30,070 bases of DNA from an uncultured Collinsella sp. Lineage in GTDB: Bacteria; Actinomycetota; Coriobacteriia; Coriobacteriales; Coriobacteriaceae. This document shows, one piece after another, positions 22,765-29,967 of this stretch. The notes under the pieces were generated by a model. That model had not been told where the DNA came from. It worked only from the letters and a program-made list of their open reading frames with translations, and ran no database searches. The DNA is taken from positions 1 to 30,070 of the forward strand of contig CAJLVJ010000022.1 in the NCBI GenBank assembly GCA_905210085.1, read 5' to 3'. How positions within the stretch are numbered: position 1 is the first letter of the stretch; every line of letters begins with the position of its first letter. Made by a program: the position numbers and the translations under genes.

Positions 22765-24183
22765 CTATCGGTCGGCGAGTGGCTTGTACTCCAGCGGCTC
22801 GATAACCGGGCGGTAGGCGGGGCGAATAATACGGTGCGCGCAGAAGAGCTCTTCCATGCGGTGTGCCGACCAGCCGGCCATGCGGGCGACAGCGAATAGC
22901 GGCGTAAAGAGCGTCTCGGGCACGCCGAGCATCTTGTAGATAAAGCCCGTGTACAGGTCGATGTTGGCGCAGATGGGCTTGGTCATGCCGTGGTCGCGCA
23001 TCACTTGCGGGGCCAGGCGCTCGATGCGCTCGATGAGCGCGAACTCATCGCCCAGGTTCTTCTTGGCGGCAAGCGTGCGCGCGTAACGGCGGCAGACCTC
23101 GGCGCGCGGGTCGCTCAGCGTATAGACGGCGTGGCCCATGCCGTAGATGAGGCCCGTGCCGTCGAAGGCCTGCTTGTCGAGGATCTTGCCCAGGTAGGCC
23201 GCGACCTCGTCCTCGTCCTCCCAATTGGAGACATGCGCGCGGATGTCCTCGTGCATAGAAACGACCTTGGCATTGGCACCGCCGTGGCGCGGGCCCTTGA
23301 GCGAGCCGATAGCCGCGGCGTAGGCGGAATACGGATCGGTGGCCGAAGACGACAGCACGCGGCAAGCGAAGGTGGAGTTGTTGCCGCCGCCGTGCTCGGC
23401 ATGCAGCATGAGCATAACGTCGAGCAGCATCGCCTCATCGCGGGTGAACGCCATGCCGCCGCGCAGGACCTGTAGGATGGTCTCGGCGGTGGAGAGACCG
23501 GGCGTGGGGTGCGGCACGTGAACCTCGGAGCCGCGAAGCTTGGCGACCGAGGCCATGTGTGCGAAGGCGGCGATGCGCGGGAGACGTGCGAGCATGGAAA
23601 TGGCGACGTCGATTTCGTGCTCGGGCGTGATCACGTCCGGTTCGGCATCGAAGGCGTAGAGCAGCAGCACGGCGCGCTGGAGCACGTTCATGATGCTCGA
23701 CGACACCGTGGTCATGGGGAACTCTTTGACGTACTCGTCGCTCAGATGTCTAAAGGCGCCCAGGCGCTCGCAAAAGCCGTCGAGCTCTTCCTTGTTGGGC
23801 AGCGAGCCCGTGATAAGCAGATAGGCGACTTCCTCGTAGCCGTAGCGATTCTCGGCCTGGGCATTGTTGACCAGATCCTCGATGCTGTAGCCGCGAAGCG
23901 TGAGCTTGCCCTGATCGGGCACGACCTTTCCGTCGACCTTGTTGTAGCCGTGCACATCCGAGATACGAGTGAGGCCCGCGACCACGCCCGAGCCGTCAGC
24001 ATTGCGCAGGCCGCGCTTGACATTGTGCTCTTCGAACAAGCCCTCGTCATAAGGGTCGGTCGGCAGGCCGTGGTAGAGGCTTTCGCTCTCAGACGAAATC
24101 TGGCGGCTTGCTTCGTAATCCAGAACCAGTCGGCTCAAGTGGTCATCGAAGCGGTAATAGATTTTCTTGGCGTCGTAGGCCAT
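22765..24183 (-). CDS. gltA: Citrate synthase
   Basis: The 472-residue enzyme condenses acetyl-CoA and oxaloacetate to citrate. Family contexts of active-site residues are visible: H264 in HAEHGGGNN, H351 in GMGHAVYTLSDPRA and D409 in NIDLYTG, with GPRHGGANAKV between. The N-terminal extension before GLTRISDVHGY is longer than in the E. coli enzyme and fits the longer Gram-positive anaerobe class. In anaerobes it usually feeds 2-oxoglutarate and glutamate synthesis. ATG 24183 has GGAGAGGAG upstream. It follows the ACT gene by 77 bases and ends at a terminator. A methylcitrate synthase role cannot be excluded. Confidence 0.93.
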   Translation of the reverse strand: MAYDAKKIYYRFDDHLSRLVLDYEASRQISSESESLYHGLPTDPYDEGLFEEHNVKRGLRNADGSGVVAGLTRISDVHGYNKVDGKVVPDQGKLTLRGYSIEDLVNNAQAENRYGYEEVAYLLITGSLPNKEELDGFCERLGAFRHLSDEYVKEFPMTTVSSSIMNVLQRAVLLLYAFDAEPDVITPEHEIDVAISMLARLPRIAAFAHMASVAKLRGSEVHVPHPTPGLSTAETILQVLRGGMAFTRDEAMLLDVMLMLHAEHGGGNNSTFACRVLSSSATDPYSAYAAAIGSLKGPRHGGANAKVVSMHEDIRAHVSNWEDEDEVAAYLGKILDKQAFDGTGLIYGMGHAVYTLSDPRAEVCRRYARTLAAKKNLGDEFALIERIERLAPQVMRDHGMTKPICANIDLYTGFIYKMLGVPETLFTPLFAVARMAGWSAHRMEELFCAHRIIRPAYRPVIEPLEYKPLADR

Positions 24184-24260
24184 GCGCGCTCCTCTCCGGG
24201 CCGCATCGGGGTGGCTTGCATGGGCATGCGCGCGTCAGGCTATCCCCAGCGGCTTGCTCG

Positions 24261-24548
24261 CTACAGGCGGTACATAAAGTTAAAGACGTCCTCGCGCTGG
24301 ATGGACACGTTGACGCCCGAAAGCTCGCCGGCCTCGGCCAGGGCCTTCTGCAGCTCGGCGAAGTCGAGCTTGGACTCGGCGGTATCGGCCAGCATGGTCA
24401 TGGTAAAGATGTCCTCGATAATGGACTGCGTGATGTCGCGGATGTCGACGTTGGCCTCTCCCAGGACACGGGTGACGCCGGCGACGATGCCGGGGCGGTT
24501 CTTGCCAAGGACGGTGATGACGATACGGGAGGACGAGATCTCGGCCAT
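24261..24548 (-). CDS. ACT domain-containing protein (UPF0237-like)
   Basis: The 95-residue protein is a single ACT domain with an extra C-terminal segment: IVITVLGKNRPGIVAGVTRVL, then NVDIRDITQSIIEDIFTMTML. ACT domains bind amino acids and regulate metabolism. This small stand-alone class is usually next to a PFL-family (UPF0210) gene; here gltA follows instead on the same strand. ATTGTA at 24611-24616 reads TACAAT on the minus strand and could be the -10 box. The ligand is unknown. Confidence 0.88.
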   Translation of the reverse strand: MAEISSSRIVITVLGKNRPGIVAGVTRVLGEANVDIRDITQSIIEDIFTMTMLADTAESKLDFAELQKALAEAGELSGVNVSIQREDVFNFMYRL

Positions 24549-24944
24549 GGGAAACCCTTTCGCGTGATTGCGGCGCGCGCGGGGCGCTCCGCTACGGTAC
24601 AGTGTTCATCATTGTACCTGTCTGGCGCAAAAAAGGCGCGCTCGCTGCGGCGTTACATGCCTGCAACATGAGCGTAAGGGGGAAGGCCGTACGGGGAAGA
24701 GCCGTCTGGCGCGTGTCCGGCTCGTGTTGGGTTGATTTCCGATCTCAGCCGAACACATTGAGCGGACAGGCCGTTCCCGCAGTCAGCCGAACGCCTCCGA
24801 CGGCTGATTCCGAACTGGAAGCGGAGGGCATCCCCGCCCTTCGGTAGGGGATACCGCTCCGCGGCGCATGCCGCGGGCGGCGCCCCTATCGGACCACCGT
24901 GACCTCAGTTGGGATGGGCCCAGCACTGCCGCGTACTCGGTGAG
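24549..24944. other. Gene-free GC-rich junction with several dyads
   Basis: No supportable gene lies in these 396 bases. Dyads include TCAGCCG/CGGCTGA near 24782-24806, a broken stem GCGGAG...ATCCCC/GGGGAT...CTCCGC near 24821-24863, and the palindrome CCGCGGC-GCAT-GCCGCGG (24859-24876). TCAGCCGAAC occurs twice (about 24748 and 24782). It separates core genes from the recombinase remnant and is a candidate boundary or attachment region. Confidence 0.45.
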
Positions 24945-25670
24945 CTAGAGCCAACTGTTCGTCTTCACGTCGCGTATGGCGATATTTCGGTCGTCCGGCT
25001 CGGTGATGCCGTAGCCGAACGCCTGGAGCGTCTCGATGGACTCCTGGATCCTCTGTTGGAACATGGGACCCGGATCGACCCTCGGCCCGAGGTGCCCGCG
25101 CCAAAGGCCCGGCGTGGCGCGCAGCATGTTATGGATTTTGGAGATGGGCTCGATGTCGGCGTAGACGCTGAGCGTCGCCATGGCGTCCTTGTGGCCGAGG
25201 ATCGATTGGAGCGCCTTGATATCGCCGCCTTGGCGGATCCACTGCGTTGCGAACGTGTGGCGAAGGCCGTGGAACGTGATCAGCTCGTCGTTGGTGCCCA
25301 TGAGGCCGTTGGTCTCCGAGAACGTCTTGAACGCCCTGCGGATATAGCTTGTCGTCGCGAAGGTCGCGCCCGGCTCCGACAGGATGTAGCAGTCCCCGAT
25401 CTCGACCGCCCCGGTAAGGCCGCGCAAGCGCAGCTTTCCGCAGTCGATCTCGTGGGTCTCCTTCAGGAAGGGGAGTAGGCCGACCGGGTCGATGGGGATA
25501 CCCCTGGCGTCATGGGTCTTGGTGTCCTTGATGAACGAACCCATTCCCTTCGCGTACGCCACCGAGTGTCTGATCGAGATCAGGCCCGTCTCGAAATCCA
25601 CATCGCACCACCGAAGGCCGCAGACCTCGCCGATTCGCATCCCCGTGTGCAGGGCGAGTACGACCGCCCT
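24945..25670 (-). pseudogene. Tyrosine recombinase, N-terminally truncated
   Basis: The reading frame begins right after a TAG with RAVVLALHTGMRIGEVCGLR, the start of the catalytic domain of phage-type integrases. The N-terminal core-binding domain is absent. Counting from the methionine at 25640, all catalytic residues remain: R2, K41, H124-x2-R127, H150 and nucleophile Y160. A 71-residue tail follows. The frame is the same as that of the regulator at 25671-25922, so one stop codon separates them. The first in-frame ATG (25640) would give 231 residues. It is probably an inactive relic of the event that brought in this region, though a short catalytic protein cannot be excluded. Confidence 0.8.
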
Positions 25671-25922
25671 CTAATCCTCGGCGGACCAATCGAGTCCGAA
25701 CTCCTTTCGGGCATCCTCTTCGCTCATGACTTCGAGAAGGTCTCCGGGTTGGCAACGAAGGGCGAGGCATAGCTGCTCGAGTGTGTTGAAGCGAATGCCG
25801 CGAATATGCCCTTTTTTAATACGGGACAGGTTCACGGGCGTGGTTCCAATCCTTTCGGCAAGTTCGTTCGAGGAAATCTTTCGCTCGGCCATGATCTTGT
25901 CGAGGCGAACAATTACGGGCAT
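25671..25922 (-). CDS. Xre-family HTH regulator (YozG-like)
   Basis: The 83-residue protein is almost entirely a helix-turn-helix domain: MPVIVRLDKIMAERKISSNE, then LAERIGTTPVNLSRIKKG (21-38) and FNTLEQLCLALRCQPGDLLE. This matches the small Xre regulators that accompany DUF2975 membrane proteins. A tail of about 18 residues (MSEEDARKEFGLDWSAED) is longer than usual and runs into the recombinase frame. Its ribosome binding site overlaps the TAA of the DUF2975 gene (TAAGGA), so the two are translationally coupled. It probably binds the palindrome at 26482-26500. Confidence 0.88.
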   Translation of the reverse strand: MPVIVRLDKIMAERKISSNELAERIGTTPVNLSRIKKGHIRGIRFNTLEQLCLALRCQPGDLLEVMSEEDARKEFGLDWSAED

Positions 25923-25931
25923 GGCGTTTCC

Positions 25932-26444
25932 TTACGCAATCTCGTCGGAGTCGAGGTACAGCTCTCGGGCGTACAAGAAGAGCTGGGAAAGCATGAACAG
26001 GACGATGCCGAGAACCAGAGAGGTCCAATCGAATGATGAAGCGATCTCTTGGGCGCCGACGGCCCCCTCGCCGCCAAACATCGAAACGGAGGTTTTGAGT
26101 GAGCCGGCGTAGAGGCTGGTGGCAGCTTGAACAACGAAGAGAATGCCGAGCACCTTCAAGCATGTCGCAGACCCTTTCTTGAAGGGGTCTCCGCTCTTGA
26201 TCGTCCACACGAGAACGGCGCTGAGGATGGTCGTAGCGATACCGATGACGGCAGGGACCAATGTCGAGATCGCAAGGGCTGGATACGCGGGGGAGTCTGC
26301 AATTACAGGGTTGTCGAGCACTTCGATTGCTGGCTTTAAGGAGAACGCCACTTGTGCGATGGCGGTGGCGCAAAGGGTCGCAGAGGCTATCGCACATGCG
26401 ATGCGGAAGGAATGAAGCCGGGGAATGCGATTGTCGGAACTCAT
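25932..26444 (-). CDS. DUF2975-like four-helix membrane protein
   Basis: The 170-residue protein has four hydrophobic helices at about residues 13-35, 56-80, 96-115 and 141-160 and short polar ends. Size, topology and coupling to a small Xre regulator fit the DUF2975 family, whose role is unknown; membrane sensing linked to the partner regulator is a common guess. GGAGGT stands five bases before ATG 26444. It is transcribed away from the peptide and transporter genes across a shared 120-base control region. Confidence 0.75.
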   Translation of the reverse strand: MSSDNRIPRLHSFRIACAIASATLCATAIAQVAFSLKPAIEVLDNPVIADSPAYPALAISTLVPAVIGIATTILSAVLVWTIKSGDPFKKGSATCLKVLGILFVVQAATSLYAGSLKTSVSMFGGEGAVGAQEIASSFDWTSLVLGIVLFMLSQLFLYARELYLDSDEIA

Positions 26445-26481
26445 AATAACCTCCGAAGAATTTAAAAAACTCAGGTTACTT

Positions 26482-26516
26482 TTTAACAGTTTATGTTAAA
26501 TTGACTTTGCCGTCAA
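26482..26516. promoter_or_regulatory. Divergent promoter and operator region
   Basis: On the minus strand TTGACG (26516-26511) and TAAACT (26493-26488) are separated by exactly 17 bases, a strong sigma-70 promoter for the DUF2975-regulator pair. The palindrome TTTAACA-GTTTA-TGTTAAA (26482-26500) covers that -10 box. TTGACT at 26501-26506 is a -35 candidate facing the peptide gene, with only a weak -10 (CAGCAT, 26524). TTGAC and GTCAA also form a second dyad (26501-26516). Confidence 0.7.
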
Positions 26517-26564
26517 GTAATCACAGCATGCTGCAACCGAAACCCCTCTAGATTGGAGAGGATT

Positions 26565-26930
26565 ATGTTCAGTACTGTTAAGTCGTGTAAGCTCTTGGTT
26601 TTCCTCGGCCTCGCTCTTTGTCTGTTGCTGCCGGGAGCCCCCGCTTTTGCGGATACCCCGATGCCTCCTTCCCAGGAGAGCAGCCAGTGTGCCCTCGTTG
26701 AGCCCCTCGGGTATACGGACGACGTCGTCGATACCTACTGGAGCTACAGCTGTCCTCGCGGCGTAAGCGGGCACAGCATCTCGATGTTCAACATCTCTTA
26801 CAAGACGATCTCCTACCGAAATGGCTATCGCCGATCCGCGCATCATAGGGAATCCCGCCTCGCTGCAATGTGCTCCTGTGGTGTTCTTGGCACAACTGAT
26901 AAATGGCAATTTGTCTATAGCACCTACTAG
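26565..26930 (+). CDS. Secreted lactococcin 972-like peptide precursor
   Basis: The 121-residue product has a Sec signal peptide: basic start, hydrophobic LLVFLGLALCLLLPG and A27-F-A29 cleavage motif. The mature part (about 92 residues) contains TYWSYSC, then SYKTISYRNGYRRSAHH and an aromatic end WQFVYSTY. This order resembles the lactococcin 972 family, with its early Trp-aromatic segment, SxKTHS-like middle and aromatic C-terminus. Four cysteines in the mature part are unlike lactococcin 972 itself. GGAG lies six bases before ATG 26565; a TTG four codons earlier is less likely. A permease and ATPase follow, as in bacteriocin loci. The family call is uncertain. Confidence 0.55.
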   Translation: MFSTVKSCKLLVFLGLALCLLLPGAPAFADTPMPPSQESSQCALVEPLGYTDDVVDTYWSYSCPRGVSGHSISMFNISYKTISYRNGYRRSAHHRESRLAAMCSCGVLGTTDKWQFVYSTY

Positions 26931-26940
26931 ATGCGAGGAA

Positions 26941-26963
26941 GGGCCGAGCATTTTGTTCGGCCC
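26941..26963 (+). terminator. Hairpin between peptide and permease genes, possible attenuator
   Basis: GGGCCGAGCA (26941-26950) pairs with TGTTCGGCCC (26954-26963) around TTT, with one G-U wobble. Only a weak CTCTGTT follows. It may act as a partial terminator that makes the peptide message more abundant than the transporter message. Confidence 0.55.
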
Positions 26964-26996
26964 CTCTGTTCCGACTGGATGAGGTTAAGGTTGGCG

Positions 26997-29219
26997 ATGA
27001 ATATGCTCAAAATCTCGAAGGCGATCTTTAGGTCGCTTCTCTCCTCCAGGTCGCTCTGTGTTGTCGTTGCTGCGTTGATGGTTCTTTGTGCTCTGCCCGT
27101 CTTCAGGAGCGCGGCTGGCATCGACGGACGGGTCGAATACCTCGAGTCGGGAATAACCCGTGTTGAGCAGGAATTGTCAGCATCCTATGCGGATGCGCTT
27201 GTGAATGCGGGGGAGGACGGTGTCTATACCTCTTCATCAAGCATGCCCGCGCTTCTGTACCCTCTTGCCGCGGGACGTCTTATCTTGGCACCGCTCTCTC
27301 CCCTACTTCCGTTTCTGCAGATATCGGATGGAGAGTACACCTATTATGACGGATCGAAGGAGTACTTGCTATGGGTCGCAACGGCCGTTGCCGTCTCGTT
27401 CCTTGCCGCGCGTCTTAACAAACGTGAAAAGCTCATCATCCAGGCACCGATGGGCGAGCTGGGTAGACTTGTTGCATCGAGCGTATGGGCGAGTGTTTTT
27501 GCAATGCTTGCCGTCCTCGCCATCAATCTTCCAGGGATAATCGCCGCGCTTGTGAAGAATGGCCCGGGCTCGCCGTTCTATCCGATAGGCTACATTCAAT
27601 ATGCGACTCCGGTTATCAAACCGGCTTGGCTGGTGTTCGCGCAGACGGCCATCTTGCAATTCTTGGTGGCAGCGTTCATCTCGCTTGTCGTTCACCTTGC
27701 CGTGAAGATTGCCAATAACCCTACGCTTGGAATCGTGTTCGTATGTGCCCTGATGGGGGTGACGATGGTTCCCGGGTATTACGGAAGATCCATCGCTTTA
27801 CGTGAGTTCGCCCTGTTGAATCCCCTTACGTATGCGAACACTGAGTTGACCGTCGGCGCCTATAGCCCGTACCCGACAACGCAGATAGCGAATCTGCCTG
27901 GACTTTGCTTCGAGCGTGGCGCGATTGCCCTCGTATGCGCAATCGGGATCGAGGTGCTGGCAATTAGCCTGCTTTGCGTTGCTGGAAAGAGCGGCTGCGC
28001 GTGCCCGATATCCCCGATTTGTCTTGAGAGAGGTTCCTTCACTGCATCGAGAACGGCAACTCGTTCGAGCGCTTGTGCCTCCGCCGTTGCATACGTAAGA
28101 ACGATGGGAAAACTGCTCCTGCGTTCTCCTACCCTCGCCGTATGCGCGATTGCGATGTCGACGACGATGCTGGCCCCGGCTCTGGTCGAGATGTTTCCTG
28201 ACGCTGATAACGTTTCCGCTGTTCGGTATAGGGATGGGGAGCTCCGTTCAATAGATCGGTATCTAGAGCAGAACGCTGCGAATATGGACGTCGAGGGCAA
28301 AGCGGCCCTGGAAGACATGCGGGATGCTCTTTCGGGTTTCGTGTACGCGCCTATGCCTGCGGAGGGGTTTCGAAGCCTTGCGACGTACGAGCGCGCTCGA
28401 GGTGAGCTGGGCGCGGCAGATGCGACTCTCCTGCAATCGATCGGAATCGAGCCGGAGACTCCTTCTCATGCGGAGGCGCGCGCCCTTCTGCTTGAGTCGA
28501 TCGCGAGCTTGCCGGACCCCAAGGTTTACGAGTTAAGTACGAAGATGCCCCCATTAATCCTCCTTTCGTATCTCCAGGCAGCGCTTCCCTCCTTATTTTT
28601 GCTGTTGCCCGTGGTTGTCACATCGCTCGCGTGCACCCACCTGCAGTGTCGTTCCCTTCTGGTTCTCCAGATCCCCGCAACAGCGCATGTGCGTTTTCTG
28701 ACGGCTGTTGCGCTGGCTCTCCTGCTTGGCTTGGTACTGCTTTTGGTGTCGATGGTTCCCGCTGTCGTTGTGTCCGTGATTAAGAACGGTGCGGGTGGAT
28801 CGGAGTATCCCGTCGCTCTCATTCGGGCGGGAGCTTCGACAACGTCCATGGTGGGGGAGGCGGTGTTGTGCAGTATTCCGTTGCTGGTCATGGCATACGG
28901 CGTGATTTCCGTCGTCGCTGCGTTGACAGCAGCGATTAGCCGCAACCCCGTTGTCACCGGAATGGCTTGCGCGGTTCTCTTGGTGTTGGGTTCGTTGAGC
29001 GCTCATGTTGAAAGCGTGGGCATGGGCGTCGCGCTGCTGGCTCCATTCGCCTCGTTTGATCCCGCTTCCCAGGTGGGGACGATTGGGTTCCTTGGGCGAG
29101 GGACGAACGCGATGCCTTTTGGAGAGGTCGTCGGCGCATCGGGCGCTCTGCTGGTGGTCTTGGGCGCCGTATCTCCGTTGATGGTGCGCCTGAGTGTTCC
29201 AAAGATCGAAAGGGGATGA
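26997..29219 (+). CDS. Internally duplicated ABC permease
   Basis: The 740-residue membrane protein consists of two similar halves. N188-GPGSPFYPIGYI matches N597-GAGGSEYPVALI, and ISLVVHLAVKIANNP (228) matches ISVVAALTAAISRNP (637), both at a 409-residue offset. Each half starts with one helix (near 19-37 and 378-400) followed by a large outside loop and about five more helices. This fits a fused pair of ABC-2-like permease modules served by one ATPase. ATG 26997 has TAAGG six bases upstream; earlier in-frame ATGs fall in or before the hairpin. It overlaps the ATPase start region. Export or immunity for the peptide is inferred. Confidence 0.8.
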   Translation: MNMLKISKAIFRSLLSSRSLCVVVAALMVLCALPVFRSAAGIDGRVEYLESGITRVEQELSASYADALVNAGEDGVYTSSSSMPALLYPLAAGRLILAPLSPLLPFLQISDGEYTYYDGSKEYLLWVATAVAVSFLAARLNKREKLIIQAPMGELGRLVASSVWASVFAMLAVLAINLPGIIAALVKNGPGSPFYPIGYIQYATPVIKPAWLVFAQTAILQFLVAAFISLVVHLAVKIANNPTLGIVFVCALMGVTMVPGYYGRSIALREFALLNPLTYANTELTVGAYSPYPTTQIANLPGLCFERGAIALVCAIGIEVLAISLLCVAGKSGCACPISPICLERGSFTASRTATRSSACASAVAYVRTMGKLLLRSPTLAVCAIAMSTTMLAPALVEMFPDADNVSAVRYRDGELRSIDRYLEQNAANMDVEGKAALEDMRDALSGFVYAPMPAEGFRSLATYERARGELGAADATLLQSIGIEPETPSHAEARALLLESIASLPDPKVYELSTKMPPLILLSYLQAALPSLFLLLPVVVTSLACTHLQCRSLLVLQIPATAHVRFLTAVALALLLGLVLLLVSMVPAVVVSVIKNGAGGSEYPVALIRAGASTTSMVGEAVLCSIPLLVMAYGVISVVAALTAAISRNPVVTGMACAVLLVLGSLSAHVESVGMGVALLAPFASFDPASQVGTIGFLGRGTNAMPFGEVVGASGALLVVLGAVSPLMVRLSVPKIERG

Positions 29220-29224
29220 TCTCG

Positions 29225-29965
29225 ATGATTGACCTTCAAACGCTGACGATCTCTTATGGAAAGAAGGTGCTCGTAGATTCGGTGAACGCTGAGTTTGCCC
29301 CGGGTACGGTCTACGGTCTCGTCGCTCCGAACGGGCATGGAAAGACGACGTTGCTGCGTGCGATGGCAGGTTTGCCGGGTCCTCGCGTGGACGGGAGCAT
29401 CGTTCTGGATGAGGTGCAGGGTACGGGTGCGAGAGAGGTCCGTTCTATGATCTTCTATGCACCTGGTGAGGGGACGCTGCTGTATCCCGGATTGCGTGCG
29501 GAAGATCACCTCAAGATGGTTTGCGATATGTGGCCGCATGCTCGCGATATCGAAGAGATAGTGGAACAAACGCAGATAGGCGAGTTCGCGAAGATGAGGA
29601 TCCGCACTCTGAGCCAGGGCATGAAGCAGCAGCTTACCCTGGCGATTGCGTATGCGACGGGCGCGCGGTACCTTCTATTAGATGAGCCCATGAACGCGCT
29701 CGACCCCAGCAGGGTGGACTTGCATTCCGAGATTCTCAGGAAGCTGGCCGATTCTGGTACGTGCATCATCATGTCATCCCACATCTTGGATTCGGTCGAT
29801 AGGCTGTGCGATGAGATTCTGTTTTTGAAGGATGGGAGGCTCATTAGAAGCATTCCGCAAGATGATGCTGCGCCGAAGTCTCCTGGATCCCATTTCGCAA
29901 AGCCTGCCGGACGCGCCGAGGGTGCGCTAAGCACGTATCGGCGACTCTACGAAAAGGGCGGGTAG
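29225..29965 (+). CDS. ABC transporter ATP-binding protein
   Basis: The 246-residue ATPase energises the adjacent permease. Walker A is APNGHGKTTLL (near 36-46), the signature is LSQGMKQQLTLA instead of LSGGQ, Walker B is YLLLDEPMNALDP and the H-loop is MSSHILDSVD. The Q-loop reads YAPGEGTLL, so the usual glutamine is missing. ATG 29225 is preferred because AAAGGGG ends nine bases upstream; ATG 29216, which overlaps the permease stop as ATGA, has no spacing from the same site. The class resembles ABC-2 type exporters and bacteriocin immunity transporters. Confidence 0.93.
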   Translation: MIDLQTLTISYGKKVLVDSVNAEFAPGTVYGLVAPNGHGKTTLLRAMAGLPGPRVDGSIVLDEVQGTGAREVRSMIFYAPGEGTLLYPGLRAEDHLKMVCDMWPHARDIEEIVEQTQIGEFAKMRIRTLSQGMKQQLTLAIAYATGARYLLLDEPMNALDPSRVDLHSEILRKLADSGTCIIMSSHILDSVDRLCDEILFLKDGRLIRSIPQDDAAPKSPGSHFAKPAGRAEGALSTYRRLYEKGG

Positions 29966-29967
29966 AA

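Noticed and set aside
24602..24847. Small plus-strand open frame in the junction before the recombinase
   Set aside because: No ribosome binding site, no recognisable domain, and it overlaps several dyads and a likely promoter of the ACT gene.
25512..26036. Plus-strand frames opposite the regulator and DUF2975 gene
   Set aside because: The minus-strand genes have good ribosome binding sites, coupling and recognisable domains; the plus frames do not.
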